A stretch of DNA of 64,000 nucleotides from Aliidiomarina quisquiliarum (GCF_023922585.1 NZ_JAMFTN010000014.1:68232-132231), one strand, 5' to 3'; positions 9,820 through 20,605 are shown, counted from the stretch's first letter. The notes: generated by a model not told the origin, from the sequence alone. Translations and numbers: made by a program.

Positions 9820-10581
9820 ATGACAGGTACGGATACAAACCAAGTTTTAGTAGGCCTTCCTCGCCATGTTGCCATTATTATGGATGGTAACGGCAGGTGG
9901 GCTAAACAACGCGGCAAAAGTAGAACGTTCGGGCACAAAGCTGGCGCATCAGCTGTGCGCAGGGCCGTAGCTTTTGCTCGCCGCAATGGTATTGAGGCGC
10001 TAACGCTATTTGCTTTTAGTAGCGAAAACTGGGGTCGCCCTAGTGCTGAAGTTACTGTGCTAATGGAATTATTTATCAACGTACTGAAACGAGAAGTGCC
10101 GCAACTGAATAAAAATGGCGTGCGACTACGTATTATTGGCGACACTTCTCGTTTCAGCCGACGATTGCAAGAGCATATAACCAAAGCCGAAGCAGCAACG
10201 GCCGGCAATACCGACTTAGTACTTAACGTGGCGGCAAATTATGGTGGCCGCTGGGACATTGTGAATGGCTGCCAAACACTTGCAAAAAAAGTGCTGGCAG
10301 GCGAAATTAACCCTGAAGATATAACAGAAGACACATTAGGCAGTGTTATTTCATTAGCCGATGTGGCCCCTCCTGATTTACTAATCAGAACCGGTGGCGA
10401 TATGCGAGTCAGTAACTTCTTGCTGTGGCAACTAGCCTATGCAGAGTTATATTTCGCCGAAGTGTTATGGCCTGATTTTGATGACCATGCTTTCGCCGAA
10501 GCAATAGACTGCTTTATGCGAAGAGAACGGCGATTTGGCTTGACCAGCGAACAACGAGAACAAATGCTGGCAAGTACTTAA
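9820..10581 (+). CDS. uppS: undecaprenyl diphosphate synthase
   Basis: Cis-prenyltransferase that elongates farnesyl-PP to undecaprenyl-PP, the lipid carrier for peptidoglycan and O-antigen. 253 residues. The active-site block [20 protein letters not shown] (residues 19-38) holds the catalytic Asp; [10 protein letters not shown] and [20 protein letters not shown] further on bind substrate. It begins the uppS-cdsA-dxr-rseP-bamA series. Confidence 0.97.
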   Translation: MTGTDTNQVLVGLPRHVAIIMDGNGRWAKQRGKSRTFGHKAGASAVRRAVAFARRNGIEALTLFAFSSENWGRPSAEVTVLMELFINVLKREVPQLNKNGVRLRIIGDTSRFSRRLQEHITKAEAATAGNTDLVLNVAANYGGRWDIVNGCQTLAKKVLAGEINPEDITEDTLGSVISLADVAPPDLLIRTGGDMRVSNFLLWQLAYAELYFAEVLWPDFDDHAFAEAIDCFMRRERRFGLTSEQREQMLAST

Positions 10582-10596
10582 AATGAGGAACTATTC

Positions 10597-11460
10597 TTGT
10601 TAAAACAACGACTAGCAACAGCCAGCGTGTTAATTCCATTGGCTTTATGTGCAATATTTTTGTTGCCGCTTTATTGGTTTGCTTGGGCAAGCTTAATTGT
10701 ATTAGTAATGGCAGCCTGGGAATGGTCGCCGTTAATGGGTGTTCACCGTATTGCCGGCCGCTTACTTTACTGTGCAGGAGTGGCGGGGCTGATAGGGCTA
10801 ACGGCTTGGCTCATGCCCATTGAACAAATTTGGACGGCAGAAGGCCTTTCTCAAGCCTATTTATACCCCGTTATTATTGGCGGTATTTGGTGGGCTGCTT
10901 CGTTTGTATTAGTGTGCAATTTTCCCCGTAGTCGTTGCATATGGGCAAAAAGCCGTGCGTTTGTAGCCTTAATTGGCGTGTTTATGCTGGTGCCCGCATG
11001 GTCGGCATTAATGGGCTTGCGTACACTGCATTACCACAGCGACCCTCATTTTGGCTCGTGGGTGGTATTGTTTATTTTCTCGTTGGTTTGGGCTGCCGAC
11101 GTTGGTGCTTATTTTAGCGGCAAACGTTTTGGCAAACACAAACTTATGCCTGAAGTAAGCCCAAGCAAAACAAAAGAAGGCTTTCTTGGTGGGTTGGCGT
11201 TAGCATTAGTGGTTATGATTGCCGTAGCCTCTTATGTGGAAATTCCACGCGATAAGTTAACCGCATTCTTTCTGGTGAGTATTTTAACGGTGGTGTTATC
11301 GGTAATTGGTGACCTTAATGAAAGCATGTTTAAACGCTGTGCAGGGGTGAAAGACAGTGGTTCACTGTTACCTGGTCATGGCGGTTTGCTTGACCGTATT
11401 GACAGTTTAACGTCGGCACTACCGGTGTTTTTACTTGGCTACTTATGGCTGATTCATTAA
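10597..11460 (+). CDS. cdsA: phosphatidate cytidylyltransferase
   Basis: Integral membrane CDP-diacylglycerol synthase. 287 residues with about eight hydrophobic segments. The signature is at the C-terminus: GDLNESMFKRCAGVKDSG followed by LLPGHGGLLDRIDS; SPSKTKEGFLGG lies before it. The start is TTG at 10597, placed 7-8 bases after TGAGGA (10584-10589). No ATG offers a better N-terminus. Confidence 0.95.
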   Translation: MLKQRLATASVLIPLALCAIFLLPLYWFAWASLIVLVMAAWEWSPLMGVHRIAGRLLYCAGVAGLIGLTAWLMPIEQIWTAEGLSQAYLYPVIIGGIWWAASFVLVCNFPRSRCIWAKSRAFVALIGVFMLVPAWSALMGLRTLHYHSDPHFGSWVVLFIFSLVWAADVGAYFSGKRFGKHKLMPEVSPSKTKEGFLGGLALALVVMIAVASYVEIPRDKLTAFFLVSILTVVLSVIGDLNESMFKRCAGVKDSGSLLPGHGGLLDRIDSLTSALPVFLLGYLWLIH

Positions 11461-11478
11461 TGTTAAAGCGCACAACAG

Positions 11479-11502
11479 CTAGGCTTGAAAAAATTAGCCT
11501 AG
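11479..11502 (+). other. inverted repeat in cdsA-dxr gap
   Basis: CTAGGCT at 11479-11485 pairs with AGCCTAG at 11496-11502 around a 10-base A-rich loop. No U-run follows on the plus strand, so it is not a convincing terminator; it could be an RNA processing or stability element. Confidence 0.3.
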
Positions 11503-11547
11503 ATCTTATTAAACAACCACTCATGGCAGAAAATAAATTGGATAACC

Positions 11548-12756
11548 ATGAGTAGGCCACAGCGAATTACTTTATTAGGTGCAACCGGTTCAATTGGCTT
11601 AAGCACCTTAGATGTCATCTCTCGGCATCCTTCGCGCTATAGCGTATTTGCGTTAACTGCCTGTAGTAATGTGCAAGGCATGTTGGCGTTGGCGCAAAAG
11701 TTCCAGCCTGAAGTTATAGTTATGTCGTTACCAGCCGCAGCGGCAGAATTGCGCTTAGCCCTTGCCGCACAGCAATTAAATATTCCCGTTGAAGAAGGTG
11801 AAGCAGCCCTTGCTAGTGTTGCCGCCGCCAATGAAGTTGACGTGGTTATGGCAGCTATTGTAGGCGCTGCGGGCTTGCTGCCCACTTTAGCTGCGGTAAA
11901 AGCTGGCAAGCGTGTGTTGTTAGCTAATAAAGAAGCGCTCGTTATGAGTGGCCAAATTTTTATGGATGCAGCCAAAGAGCATCATGCTCAAGTGCTGCCC
12001 GTAGACAGTGAACACAATGCTATTTTTCAAGCTTTACCAGACCAAGTTCAGCAACAAGCGGGGCAGGTGGCGTTAGAGCACTATGGCATTCATAAAATTT
12101 TATTAACTGGCTCGGGTGGTCCGTTTTTATCGCTGCCGCTAACCGAACTAGCTAAGCAAACACCCGCCGCCGCCTGTGCACATCCAAATTGGTCGATGGG
12201 GCAAAAAATATCTGTCGATTCGGCCACCATGCTAAATAAAGGGCTGGAATATATTGAGGCGCGTTGGTTGTTTAATTGTCGGCCGGAGCAAATTGAAGTG
12301 GTAATTCACCCGCAAAGCGTGATTCACTCCATGGTACAATATCTAGATGGCTCGGTTATCGCACAGCTGGGTGCGCCCGACATGCGTACCCCTATTGCAC
12401 ATGTGCTTAGCTATCCGAATAGAATTGAAAGCGGAGTTGCCCCACTCGACTTTATGCAAGTGGGGCAGTTAAGTTTTGCCGCGCCAGAAGCAGAGCGTTT
12501 TCCCTGCTTGCAATTAGCAATGGACGCCTGCTGGGAAGGTCAAGCAGCAACCACAGCATTAAATGCGGCCAATGAAGTGGCCGTTGCACGCTTTTTAGCA
12601 GGAATTATTCCTTTTACTGGTATTGCTGAAGTTTGCGCTGAGGTATTATCACGCACTGGCGCGGTTATTGGCCCAGTAACGTCGCTTGAAGCGGTACTGG
12701 CGTGCGATCAAGCAGCTCGCGAGCAAGCGCAATCTGTTATTAGGCAAAGGTGGTAA
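11548..12756 (+). CDS. dxr: 1-deoxy-D-xylulose-5-phosphate reductoisomerase
   Basis: First committed enzyme of the MEP isoprenoid pathway, NADPH- and metal-dependent. 402 residues. [16 protein letters not shown] at the N-terminus is the nucleotide-binding loop. [14 protein letters not shown] near 150, GSGGPF near 190 and [20 protein letters not shown] near 214 form the active site. It sits one base before rseP and feeds the uppS pathway encoded just upstream. Confidence 0.97.
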   Translation: MSRPQRITLLGATGSIGLSTLDVISRHPSRYSVFALTACSNVQGMLALAQKFQPEVIVMSLPAAAAELRLALAAQQLNIPVEEGEAALASVAAANEVDVVMAAIVGAAGLLPTLAAVKAGKRVLLANKEALVMSGQIFMDAAKEHHAQVLPVDSEHNAIFQALPDQVQQQAGQVALEHYGIHKILLTGSGGPFLSLPLTELAKQTPAAACAHPNWSMGQKISVDSATMLNKGLEYIEARWLFNCRPEQIEVVIHPQSVIHSMVQYLDGSVIAQLGAPDMRTPIAHVLSYPNRIESGVAPLDFMQVGQLSFAAPEAERFPCLQLAMDACWEGQAATTALNAANEVAVARFLAGIIPFTGIAEVCAEVLSRTGAVIGPVTSLEAVLACDQAAREQAQSVIRQRW

Positions 12757-12757
12757 G

Positions 12758-14113
12758 TTGGAAAGTTTTTTTTGGTCGGTCGGTGCTTTTGTAATTGCCC
12801 TTGGCTTAGTGGTTACCTTTCACGAGTTTGGCCACTTCTGGGTGGCCCGCCGTTGTGGTGTGAAGGTGCTTACTTTTTCTATCGGCTTTGGTAAACCGTT
12901 AGTGAAATGGCACGGCAAAGACGGCACTCAATACCAATTGGCTATGATTCCGCTTGGCGGCTACGTACGTATGCTCGACCATGAGGTAGACCCAACCGAT
13001 ACTGCTGACCTACACCAAAGTTTTCGGGCCAAATCAGTACGCCAGCGCATGGCAATAGTCGTTGCCGGGCCAGTGGCTAATTTTATTTTTTCTATTGCTG
13101 CATTAATGCTCATGCTAATGATAGGGGTGCCTTCCGTTCGGCCTATTATTGGTGCAATTGATACGAATAGTTTGGCGGCACAGGCGGGTTTGCAAGCAGG
13201 TACAGAAGTGGTTGCTTTAGACGGTCGCTCGGTACAAGACTGGCAAGACGTTAATCTTCGATTAGTTGCCCGGTTAGGCGATGCAAGCACAGAAATTACC
13301 GTGCGTACCGCCGGTGGTATAGAGTCGAGCCATGTATTAAACCTAACGGAATGGAATTTTGATCCAGATAAAGAAAGTACGCTAGCTAGTTTGGGCATTA
13401 ATGTATACCGACCGGAAGTCTTAAGTACCGTGGCCTGGGTGGCAGAAAGCTCTCCTGCTGCTGCAGCGGGAATATTAATTGGCGATAAAATTATTGGCTT
13501 TAATGGAACTCACACGCAAGATTGGGAACAAATAAGAAGCTTCATTGGTGAGCAACCTAATAAATCGGCACTGTTGCTTATTGAACGGCATGGTGAAGTT
13601 ATAGAGTTACCGGTTATTATTGGTGCACTTGAAGGTGAGTACAGTAACGTTGGATATTTAGGTATAGCGCCAACTGAAACACCTTATCCAGAAGAGTATC
13701 GCTTCAACTTACAGTATGGCCCAGTAGGTGCCTTTGTAGGTGGAGTAGGGCGCACATGGGAGTTAATGGGCCTTAGTTTGTCAATGGTAAAGAAACTTAT
13801 TGTTGGCGACGTGGCGATAAATAACCTTAGTGGCCCTATTGGAATAGCTCAAGGAGCAGGAGCACATGCTAGCTATGGTTTAGTTTACTTTTTAAGCTTT
13901 ATGGCTTTAATAAGCGTGAGCTTAGGAGTACTAAATTTACTTCCTATTCCTATGTTGGATGGGGGCCACCTGTTATTTTATGTGGTGGAATGGGTACGCG
14001 GGAAACCAGTACCCGAACGAATTCAAGAGTTCGGTGTTAAAATCGGACTTATGCTTTTACTTATGCTGATGATAGTCGCCGTGTTTAACGATATTAACCG
14101 ACTATTACCTTAA
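12758..14113 (+). CDS. rseP: RIP metalloprotease RseP
   Basis: Inner-membrane site-2 protease that cleaves RseA to release sigma-E and also clears signal peptides. 451 residues. The zinc motif HEFGH lies in the first membrane segment (about residue 22). Two periplasmic PDZ domains follow, and LNLLPIPMLDGGHLLFY near the C-terminus supplies the third ligand Asp. The start is TTG at 12758, one base after the dxr stop, with AAAGG 7 bases upstream. An upstream in-frame extension into dxr is not believed. Confidence 0.95.
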   Translation: MESFFWSVGAFVIALGLVVTFHEFGHFWVARRCGVKVLTFSIGFGKPLVKWHGKDGTQYQLAMIPLGGYVRMLDHEVDPTDTADLHQSFRAKSVRQRMAIVVAGPVANFIFSIAALMLMLMIGVPSVRPIIGAIDTNSLAAQAGLQAGTEVVALDGRSVQDWQDVNLRLVARLGDASTEITVRTAGGIESSHVLNLTEWNFDPDKESTLASLGINVYRPEVLSTVAWVAESSPAAAAGILIGDKIIGFNGTHTQDWEQIRSFIGEQPNKSALLLIERHGEVIELPVIIGALEGEYSNVGYLGIAPTETPYPEEYRFNLQYGPVGAFVGGVGRTWELMGLSLSMVKKLIVGDVAINNLSGPIGIAQGAGAHASYGLVYFLSFMALISVSLGVLNLLPIPMLDGGHLLFYVVEWVRGKPVPERIQEFGVKIGLMLLLMLMIVAVFNDINRLLP

Positions 14114-14139
14114 ATTTTCTGACAATAAGACGTATTTTC

Positions 14140-16617
14140 ATGACTTTGAGAAAGTTGGTAGTGGGCGCTGTGTTATTTGGAGCTGGAAGTTCGCTTGTAG
14201 CTGCAGATACCTTTGTAGTAGACGATATTCGAGTTCGTGGCTTACAGCGCGTTGCGCTTGGTGCGGCACTTACATACATTCCGGTGCGTGCGGGTGATGA
14301 AGTGGACCAAGAGCTTATTCGTAATGTTATTCGAGAGCTTTATTCTTCTAGCCATTTCGACAACATTATAGTTGAGCGAGAAGGTAATTCATTAGTAGTG
14401 GTGGTGCGTGAACGGCCAACCATAAGTTCTATAGAACTGAAAGGTAATAAAGATCTTAAAGACGATCAGTTACTCGACAGTTTGAAAAACAACGGCATAG
14501 CCGAGGGCGAGTCACTCGACCGTACCGTAACAACAGGCTTGGCCAAAAGTATTGAAGAGTTTTATCACAGTGTTGGTAAGTATAACGCTAAGGTAAACGT
14601 GCGTATTATTGACTTGCCACGTAACCGGGTAGAAATTCGTTTTGACTTTGAAGAAGGCGATGCGGCAGAAATTGCTCAAATTAACGTAATTGGTAATTCC
14701 GTGTTTAGCCGCGAACAAATTCTTCGTGAAATGGAGCTCACCGACAAAATTCCATGGTGGGGTGTTTTCAGCAAGCGTAACTACCAACAACAACAGCTGG
14801 TGGGCGACTTAGAAAATATTGAGTCACTTTATTTAAATAATGGTTACTTACGTTTTGAGATGGACTCGGTGCAAGTTGCCATTACACCAGAGCTTGAGCG
14901 TATTTATGTCACCTTAAATATTAATGAGGGTACACAATACGACGTTACTAAAACCACTATTCTTGGCGACTTGCAGCAGCATCGCGACTGGATTGAAAAC
15001 TTCGGAAAGTTAATAGAAGGCAAACGCTACAACCAGGCCGACATTACAGCGTTAGAAGAAGCAATAAAACGTTACTTTGGTCGTATGGGTTATGCACATA
15101 CTGAAGTACGCAGCGTGCCCGACATTAACGATGAGGATAAAACCGTAGAATTGTCGATCATGATTGATCCTGGTAAACGAGTTTATGTACGTCGTATTAG
15201 TTTCCAAGGCAACGATGCCACGCGCGATGAAGTACTGCGTCGAGAAATGCGCCAAATTGAAGGCTCGTGGCTGTCAGATCTGTTGGTTGAAAACGGTAAG
15301 GTACGTTTAGAGCGTTTAGGTTACTTTGAAAAAGTAGACGTAGAAACAATACCTGTTCCAGGCCAAGCTGACCAAGTTGATATTATTTATAAGGTGAAGG
15401 AACAACCTTCGGGCACCATAAGTGCAGGTATTGGTTATGGCGACTTTGCTGGGCTAAGCCTGAATGCGGCTGTTAGTCAGGAAAACTTTTTAGGTAGCGG
15501 TAACCAAGTGGGCTTCACTATCGATACCAACCGTTACCAGCGGAATTTGCAATTAAGTTATCGCGACAACTACTTTACCGACGATGGGGTAAGTTTAGGC
15601 GGTAGCCTTAACCTTAGTGAGTTTGACGCGGGCCGAGCCAACTTGCAGCAGTTTAACCAGAAGTCTTGGGGTTTAGCTTTCGACCTTGGTTTTCCAGTGA
15701 ACGAGTATAACCGGTTAAACTTTGGCCTTGGGTTTTCTAGCACGGGAATTACGCAGTTAAACCCCTATGACCAAATAATTGATTTTTATGAACGCTATAC
15801 TGAACAAAGCTCGACAGACGAGGCACTGAACTTTAATACCTTCTATGCCACAGCTGCGTGGTCGCGTATTACCCTTAACCGTGGGGTGTTTCCAACCGCA
15901 GGTACAGAAAACCGTTTAAGTGTAAAAGTAACAGCACCAAGTAGTGACTTACAGTACTTCCGTGCCGAATATCGCTTTCGCTATTACTTGCCGCTAGACA
16001 AAAACCACAAGTACGTGGGCCTTGCTCGCTTCCGAGCAGGTTATGGGAATGGTTATGGTAAAGACGGCGATTTTGAATATACGCTGCCTTTTTGGGAAAA
16101 CTTTTATGGCGGTGGGGCCGACACCTTGCGTGGCTTCGAACCTAACCGTACAGGGCCGCGTGGGTTAATGCGTCGGGCAACCTTTATTCAAGGCCCACCA
16201 GACGAAAATGGTAACCCTACGCAAATTGCTTTGGGTCCAGAGTTCGATACCATTGAAGTAGCACGCCGCAGTTCACTTGGCGGTAACGCCATGTTGAACG
16301 GTAGTTTGGAGTTTATCTTCCCAACGCCATTTGCGGGTGATCAAGCGCAGAATACGGTTCGTACTAGCGCCTTTATTGACGTAAGTACAGTGTGGGATAC
16401 GGAGTTTAACTATAACGACTATAAAAACTTACAAATTGTAGGCGACGTACCTTTCTGGGATTATAGTACGCCGAAAAACTATCAAGCATCCTATGGTTTA
16501 AGTTTACAATGGTTGTCGCCCATGGGAGCATTAACCTTTAGTTTTGGCTTCCCAATTAAGTCGCTCGATTCCGAATTGGAAGACAGGTTTACCTTTAATA
16601 TTGGAACAACGTTCTAA
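14140..16617 (+). CDS. bamA: outer membrane protein assembly factor BamA
   Basis: Central Omp85 protein that inserts beta-barrels in the outer membrane. 825 residues. A signal peptide (about 22 residues ending VAA) is followed by five POTRA domains to about residue 425; FVVDDIRVRGLQRV opens POTRA1. The barrel carries FYGGGADTLRGFEPN, the conserved RGF loop, and ends in the aromatic F expected for an outer-membrane insertion signal (FNIGTTF). BamC of the same complex is at 49224-50321 and the chaperone Skp follows directly. Confidence 0.97.
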   Translation: MTLRKLVVGAVLFGAGSSLVAADTFVVDDIRVRGLQRVALGAALTYIPVRAGDEVDQELIRNVIRELYSSSHFDNIIVEREGNSLVVVVRERPTISSIELKGNKDLKDDQLLDSLKNNGIAEGESLDRTVTTGLAKSIEEFYHSVGKYNAKVNVRIIDLPRNRVEIRFDFEEGDAAEIAQINVIGNSVFSREQILREMELTDKIPWWGVFSKRNYQQQQLVGDLENIESLYLNNGYLRFEMDSVQVAITPELERIYVTLNINEGTQYDVTKTTILGDLQQHRDWIENFGKLIEGKRYNQADITALEEAIKRYFGRMGYAHTEVRSVPDINDEDKTVELSIMIDPGKRVYVRRISFQGNDATRDEVLRREMRQIEGSWLSDLLVENGKVRLERLGYFEKVDVETIPVPGQADQVDIIYKVKEQPSGTISAGIGYGDFAGLSLNAAVSQENFLGSGNQVGFTIDTNRYQRNLQLSYRDNYFTDDGVSLGGSLNLSEFDAGRANLQQFNQKSWGLAFDLGFPVNEYNRLNFGLGFSSTGITQLNPYDQIIDFYERYTEQSSTDEALNFNTFYATAAWSRITLNRGVFPTAGTENRLSVKVTAPSSDLQYFRAEYRFRYYLPLDKNHKYVGLARFRAGYGNGYGKDGDFEYTLPFWENFYGGGADTLRGFEPNRTGPRGLMRRATFIQGPPDENGNPTQIALGPEFDTIEVARRSSLGGNAMLNGSLEFIFPTPFAGDQAQNTVRTSAFIDVSTVWDTEFNYNDYKNLQIVGDVPFWDYSTPKNYQASYGLSLQWLSPMGALTFSFGFPIKSLDSELEDRFTFNIGTTF

Positions 16618-16650
16618 ATTATATTTACTTACTTAGAAGAGGAAGATGTT

Positions 16651-17172
16651 TTGAAATCACTCGTATTTACCTTGGCTTTTGCCATCGCTGTGTCTTTAAC
16701 CACCATGCCTGTTGCGCAAGCACAATCGGCGACAGGTATAAAAGTTGCTGTTGTGGACGTTCGTTTAGTATTTGAACAGTTACCACAGTCGCGCGATATT
16801 GCAAAAACCATTGAAATGGAATTTCAAGAGCGTGCTGAACGTTTACGTACCATGGAAACATCAATGACTGCATTGCAAGAGCGTTTGCAACGCGACGAAG
16901 CCATAATGACCGAACAAGAATTGCAAGAAGCTGCCATGCAGTTACAGCAGCAATACCAGGAATACCAAGAGCGTCGTGAAGCGCTGAGCGAACAGTTAAA
17001 CCGTCGCCGTAACGAAGAGCGTAATCGTGTATTAGGTCAAATTCAGCAAGTAGTGAATGACATTGCCGACAGTGAAGGGTACGACTTAGTACTTGAAGCC
17101 GGTAATATTGCCTTTGCCAAACCGGGCTTAAATATTACTAACCGTGTTATTGAGCGGATGTCGCGCGACTAA
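16651..17172 (+). CDS. skp: periplasmic chaperone Skp/OmpH
   Basis: Carries unfolded outer-membrane proteins to BamA. 173 residues: a signal peptide cleaved around VAQAQS, then a long charged coiled coil (about 50-135) rich in Gln, Glu and Arg, and the C-terminal [19 protein letters not shown] typical of OmpH. Start is TTG at 16651 with GAGGA 8 bases upstream; the ATG at 16646 is out of frame and meets a stop at once. Two bases separate it from lpxD. Confidence 0.92.
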   Translation: MKSLVFTLAFAIAVSLTTMPVAQAQSATGIKVAVVDVRLVFEQLPQSRDIAKTIEMEFQERAERLRTMETSMTALQERLQRDEAIMTEQELQEAAMQLQQQYQEYQERREALSEQLNRRRNEERNRVLGQIQQVVNDIADSEGYDLVLEAGNIAFAKPGLNITNRVIERMSRD

Positions 17173-17173
17173 T

Positions 17174-18202
17174 ATGAAAACGTACACACTCGCTGAGCTT
17201 GCCCAATTAATAGGTGCGGAAGTTCAAGGTGATGCGTCTTATCAGGTAACTGGCTTAGCAACCCTTGCGAAAGCCAGTGCTACCGAGGTTGCTTTTCTGG
17301 CGAATCCAAAGTACTTGGCGCAGTTAAACGACACCGCTGCAGGGTCAGTTATTTTGCACCCAAAGGTGGCGGCAGAAACCATTACTAAAGCACACTTTTT
17401 AATTAGCTCAAACCCTTATTTAAGCTACGCCAAAGCAGCCCAAGCTTTTAATAATGCCCCAACACCAACTGCCGGTGTTCATCCCTCTGCGGTTATTCAC
17501 CCTACAGCCCAACTTGGCGCTGATGTGTCGGTTGGCGCTCAAGCGGTTATTAGTGCAGGGGCAAAAATTGGCGCCAATACGGTAATTGGTGCGCAGAGCT
17601 TTGTGGGTGAAAATGTTACTATTGGTGAAAATTGTCAGCTTTGGTCGCAAGTTTCAGTTTACTACCATGTGTCTATTGGCAACCATTGCTCTTTCCATAG
17701 CGGAGTAGTCATTGGTAGCGACGGCTTTGGTTGGGCCAGTGAAAACGGAAAATGGGTTAAAATCCCTCAGCTAGGTAGTGTTTGTATTGGTGACCATGTA
17801 GAAATTGGTGCTAATACTGTAATAGACCGCGGCGCGCTCGACGACACTATTATTGAGTCTGGTTGCATTATCGATAACCTATGTCAAATTGCACACAATG
17901 TGGTGATTGGTGAACATACTGCAATAGCAGGGCAAGTGGGTATTGCTGGTAGCACTGTTATAGGCAAAAACTGTATGATAGGCGGCCAAGCCGGTATTGG
18001 TGGGCACCTTACCATTTGTGATGGGGTGCAGTTCCATGGCATGAGCATGGTAACTAAAAGTGTTACTAAGCCTGGCGTGTATGCTTCAGGCGTACCGGTA
18101 ATGGAGCAAGGCCCATGGGCAAAAAGCGGCGTTCGTTTCCGCCAGTTGCCAGAACTTTTTAATCGAGTTCGAGCGCTTGAAAAGAAATTGTTGCCTGAAT
18201 AG
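17174..18202 (+). CDS. lpxD: UDP-3-O-(3-hydroxyacyl)glucosamine N-acyltransferase
   Basis: Third step of lipid A synthesis, adding the N-linked 3-hydroxyacyl chain. 342 residues. An N-terminal uridine-binding domain (about 1-100, including [12 protein letters not shown]) precedes a left-handed beta-helix of hexapeptide repeats. The catalytic His lies in the [18 protein letters not shown] region near residue 240. Start ATG at 17174, the same N-terminus as homologues ([20 protein letters not shown]). Confidence 0.96.
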   Translation: MKTYTLAELAQLIGAEVQGDASYQVTGLATLAKASATEVAFLANPKYLAQLNDTAAGSVILHPKVAAETITKAHFLISSNPYLSYAKAAQAFNNAPTPTAGVHPSAVIHPTAQLGADVSVGAQAVISAGAKIGANTVIGAQSFVGENVTIGENCQLWSQVSVYYHVSIGNHCSFHSGVVIGSDGFGWASENGKWVKIPQLGSVCIGDHVEIGANTVIDRGALDDTIIESGCIIDNLCQIAHNVVIGEHTAIAGQVGIAGSTVIGKNCMIGGQAGIGGHLTICDGVQFHGMSMVTKSVTKPGVYASGVPVMEQGPWAKSGVRFRQLPELFNRVRALEKKLLPE

Positions 18203-18222
18203 GCATCGTATTGGAGAAAACC

Positions 18223-18681
18223 GTGACTGATTCCGTTCAACCAGGCTTTGATATTCGTGAAATTCAAGAAATGCTTCCGCATCGTTATCCATTTGCGTTA
18301 ATCGATCGGGTTATTTCTTATGTTCCGGGTAAGTCATTGCATGCGATAAAAAACATAACCATGAATGAGCCAGTATTTATGGGCCACTTTCCGGGCAACC
18401 CAATTTTTCCTGGAGTACTTTTATTAGAGGCAATGGCACAAGCTACCGGTCTACTGGGTTTTAAAATGATGCAGAACCAAGTAGGGAAAGACGAAATTTA
18501 CTTGTTTGCTGGTATCGACAACGCCCGCTTTAAACGTCCAGTTACGCCGGGTGACCAAGTGCATTTTCATGTGGAGTTTGAAAAAGAGCGCCGCGGGCTA
18601 TGGAAATTTACCGGTCGCGCAGAAGTCGACGGTAAAATTGCTGCTGTTGCCGACTTAATGTGTGCAAGAAGGGACGTTTAA
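18223..18681 (+). CDS. fabZ: 3-hydroxyacyl-[acyl-carrier-protein] dehydratase FabZ
   Basis: Hot-dog-fold dehydratase of fatty acid elongation. 152 residues. The catalytic His is in [20 protein letters not shown] (His at about 55, Glu at about 69). [13 protein letters not shown] at the N-terminus is typical. The GTG at 18223 is chosen because GGAG lies 6 bases upstream; a TTG at 18211 would place the RBS inside the gene. It shares the lpx cluster, where acyl chains are partitioned between membrane lipid and lipid A. Confidence 0.95.
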   Translation: MTDSVQPGFDIREIQEMLPHRYPFALIDRVISYVPGKSLHAIKNITMNEPVFMGHFPGNPIFPGVLLLEAMAQATGLLGFKMMQNQVGKDEIYLFAGIDNARFKRPVTPGDQVHFHVEFEKERRGLWKFTGRAEVDGKIAAVADLMCARRDV

Positions 18682-18682
18682 T

Positions 18683-19447
18683 TTGATTCACGAAACTGCA
18701 ATTATCGACGCTACGGCACGCATAGGAAGTAATGTTTCTATCGGCCCGTGGACCTGGATAGGGCCAAATGTGACAATTGGTGACGACTGTGTTATCGGCT
18801 CACATGTGGTTATAAAAGGGCCTACGAGCATTGGTAAGCAAAACCGCATTTTTCAATTTGCGTCAATTGGCGAAGACTGCCAAGACAAAAAATACGCAGG
18901 TGAACCGACCGAGCTAATCATTGGCGATCGAAATGTGTTTCGTGAATGTACTACTGTGCACCGTGGTACCATTCAAGACCAGGGCTTAACTCAAATAGGC
19001 AGCGACAACTTATTTATGGCCTATGTTCATGTGGCCCACGACTGCATGATAGGCAACCAAAACATTCTCGCCAATGCCGTAACCTTGGCGGGGCATGTGC
19101 ATGTGGGCGACTATGTTATTTTGGGTGGTTTCACGGGTGTGCACCAGTTTTGTAAAATAGGCTCACACGCCTTTACCGCCGTTAGCTCAGTGGTGGTACA
19201 AGACATTCCCCCGTTCATAATGGCGCAAGGGCATAACGCGGTGCCGCGCACTATTAATAGTGAAGGCCTTAAACGCCGGGGCTTTAGTGCCGAGCAGGTA
19301 ACCCAAATAAAGCGGGCTTATAAAACCCTTTACCGTAGTGGGCATACCTTAAACGAAGCATTGGCACTAATGGCTGCAATGCAGTCGCCCGATGTGCAGT
19401 TAATGGTCGACTTTATTGGCGCCTCTAATCGCGGCATTATCCGCTAA
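18683..19447 (+). CDS. lpxA: acyl-ACP--UDP-N-acetylglucosamine O-acyltransferase
   Basis: First enzyme of lipid A synthesis. 254 residues from a TTG start at 18683, which gives the usual IHETAIIDATARIG N-terminus and has GGGA 8 bases upstream. The frame is open upstream into fabZ but that part is not conserved. Hexapeptide beta-helix through about residue 190; the catalytic His is in LMAYVHVAHDCMIG. C-terminal helical domain with GLKRRGFS. Confidence 0.95.
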   Translation: MIHETAIIDATARIGSNVSIGPWTWIGPNVTIGDDCVIGSHVVIKGPTSIGKQNRIFQFASIGEDCQDKKYAGEPTELIIGDRNVFRECTTVHRGTIQDQGLTQIGSDNLFMAYVHVAHDCMIGNQNILANAVTLAGHVHVGDYVILGGFTGVHQFCKIGSHAFTAVSSVVVQDIPPFIMAQGHNAVPRTINSEGLKRRGFSAEQVTQIKRAYKTLYRSGHTLNEALALMAAMQSPDVQLMVDFIGASNRGIIR

Positions 19448-19456
19448 GTAAATACC

Positions 19457-20605
19457 ATGGCCAACCGCTCCCCTTTAGTTATTGGGTTAGTTGCCGGAGA
19501 AAGCTCTGGCGACATACTCGGTGCTAATCTTATGCGTAGCTTGAAAGCAGCGCACCCCGAGGTGCATTTTATTGGTGTCGGTGGGCCCCTTATGGAGGCC
19601 GAAGGGCTCGACTCATTATTTCCCATGGAAACCTTGTCGGTAATGGGCCTAGTGGATGTATTAAAGCAACTACCTACTTTGTTGCGTGTGCGTAAACAAG
19701 TGGTTCAGGCTATGCTTAAGCAGCAACCGCAAGTGTTTGTTGGCATAGACGCGCCAGACTTTAATTTACCGATTGAAACCAAGCTAAAAGCCGCCGGCAT
19801 TAAAACCATCCACTATGTTAGTCCGTCGGTGTGGGCTTGGCGTCCGAAACGTATTTTTGGTATTAAAAAGGCCACCCACGACGTCTTAAGTATTTTACCC
19901 TTTGAACAAAGCTTTTATGCTAAATACAACGCCCCATGCACTTTTGTTGGACACCCGCTAGCCGACGACATTCCAATGCAAACCGACACACAAGCAGCAC
20001 GTGAAACACTTGGCCTTGATACTAATAAACAGTATGTAGCGGTGTTACCCGGTAGCCGAGGTGGTGAAGCAGGGTTGTTAACCCGAGACTTTTTAGACGC
20101 CGCTCAATTGTTACAACAGCGTTTTCCAAAGCTTGAGTTTTTAATGGCGTTTGCCAACCACGCTCGTCGCGAACAAATTCAAGGCCTGTTCACTCCAGCC
20201 GATCAACAACTTAAATTCCACTTTTTTGATGGCCAAAGCCGCACTGTTATGGCCGCTGCCGATAGTTGCATATTGGCGTCTGGAACCGTTTCACTGGAAG
20301 CCATGTTACTGAAGCGGCCTATGGTAGTAAGTTATAAGTTTACCTGGCTAAATTACCATGTGCTGAAGTTTTTTATAAAAGTAGATTACTTTTCGCTGCC
20401 CAATTTATTAGCTAATCGACCGTTAGTAAAAGAGCTGCTTCAAGATCAAGTTACCCCTACCGCCATAGCCAGCGAAGTGGCACTGCACCTTACCACGGAC
20501 ATGGCTGCCACCTTAGCCAGTTATGAGGCATTACATCAGTCTATTCGTTGTAATGCCGGCGAAAAAGCAGCGCAACGCGTAATAGAACTCGCTCATTGCA
20601 GTTAA
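19457..20605 (+). CDS. lpxB: lipid-A-disaccharide synthase
   Basis: GT19 glycosyltransferase joining two acylated glucosamines into the lipid A disaccharide. 382 residues. GLVAGESSGDILGANLM at the N-terminus, HYVSPSVWAWRPKRI near 120 and VLPGSRGGEAGLL near 195 are hallmarks. Last gene of the envelope cluster. In many gammaproteobacteria rnhB and dnaE follow; here the next gene is a pirin, so the usual order is broken. Confidence 0.96.
   Translation: MANRSPLVIGLVAGESSGDILGANLMRSLKAAHPEVHFIGVGGPLMEAEGLDSLFPMETLSVMGLVDVLKQLPTLLRVRKQVVQAMLKQQPQVFVGIDAPDFNLPIETKLKAAGIKTIHYVSPSVWAWRPKRIFGIKKATHDVLSILPFEQSFYAKYNAPCTFVGHPLADDIPMQTDTQAARETLGLDTNKQYVAVLPGSRGGEAGLLTRDFLDAAQLLQQRFPKLEFLMAFANHARREQIQGLFTPADQQLKFHFFDGQSRTVMAAADSCILASGTVSLEAMLLKRPMVVSYKFTWLNYHVLKFFIKVDYFSLPNLLANRPLVKELLQDQVTPTAIASEVALHLTTDMAATLASYEALHQSIRCNAGEKAAQRVIELAHCS

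Noticed and set aside
11479-11502. cdsA-dxr hairpin as a terminator
   Set aside because: No U-run follows on either strand in the needed position.
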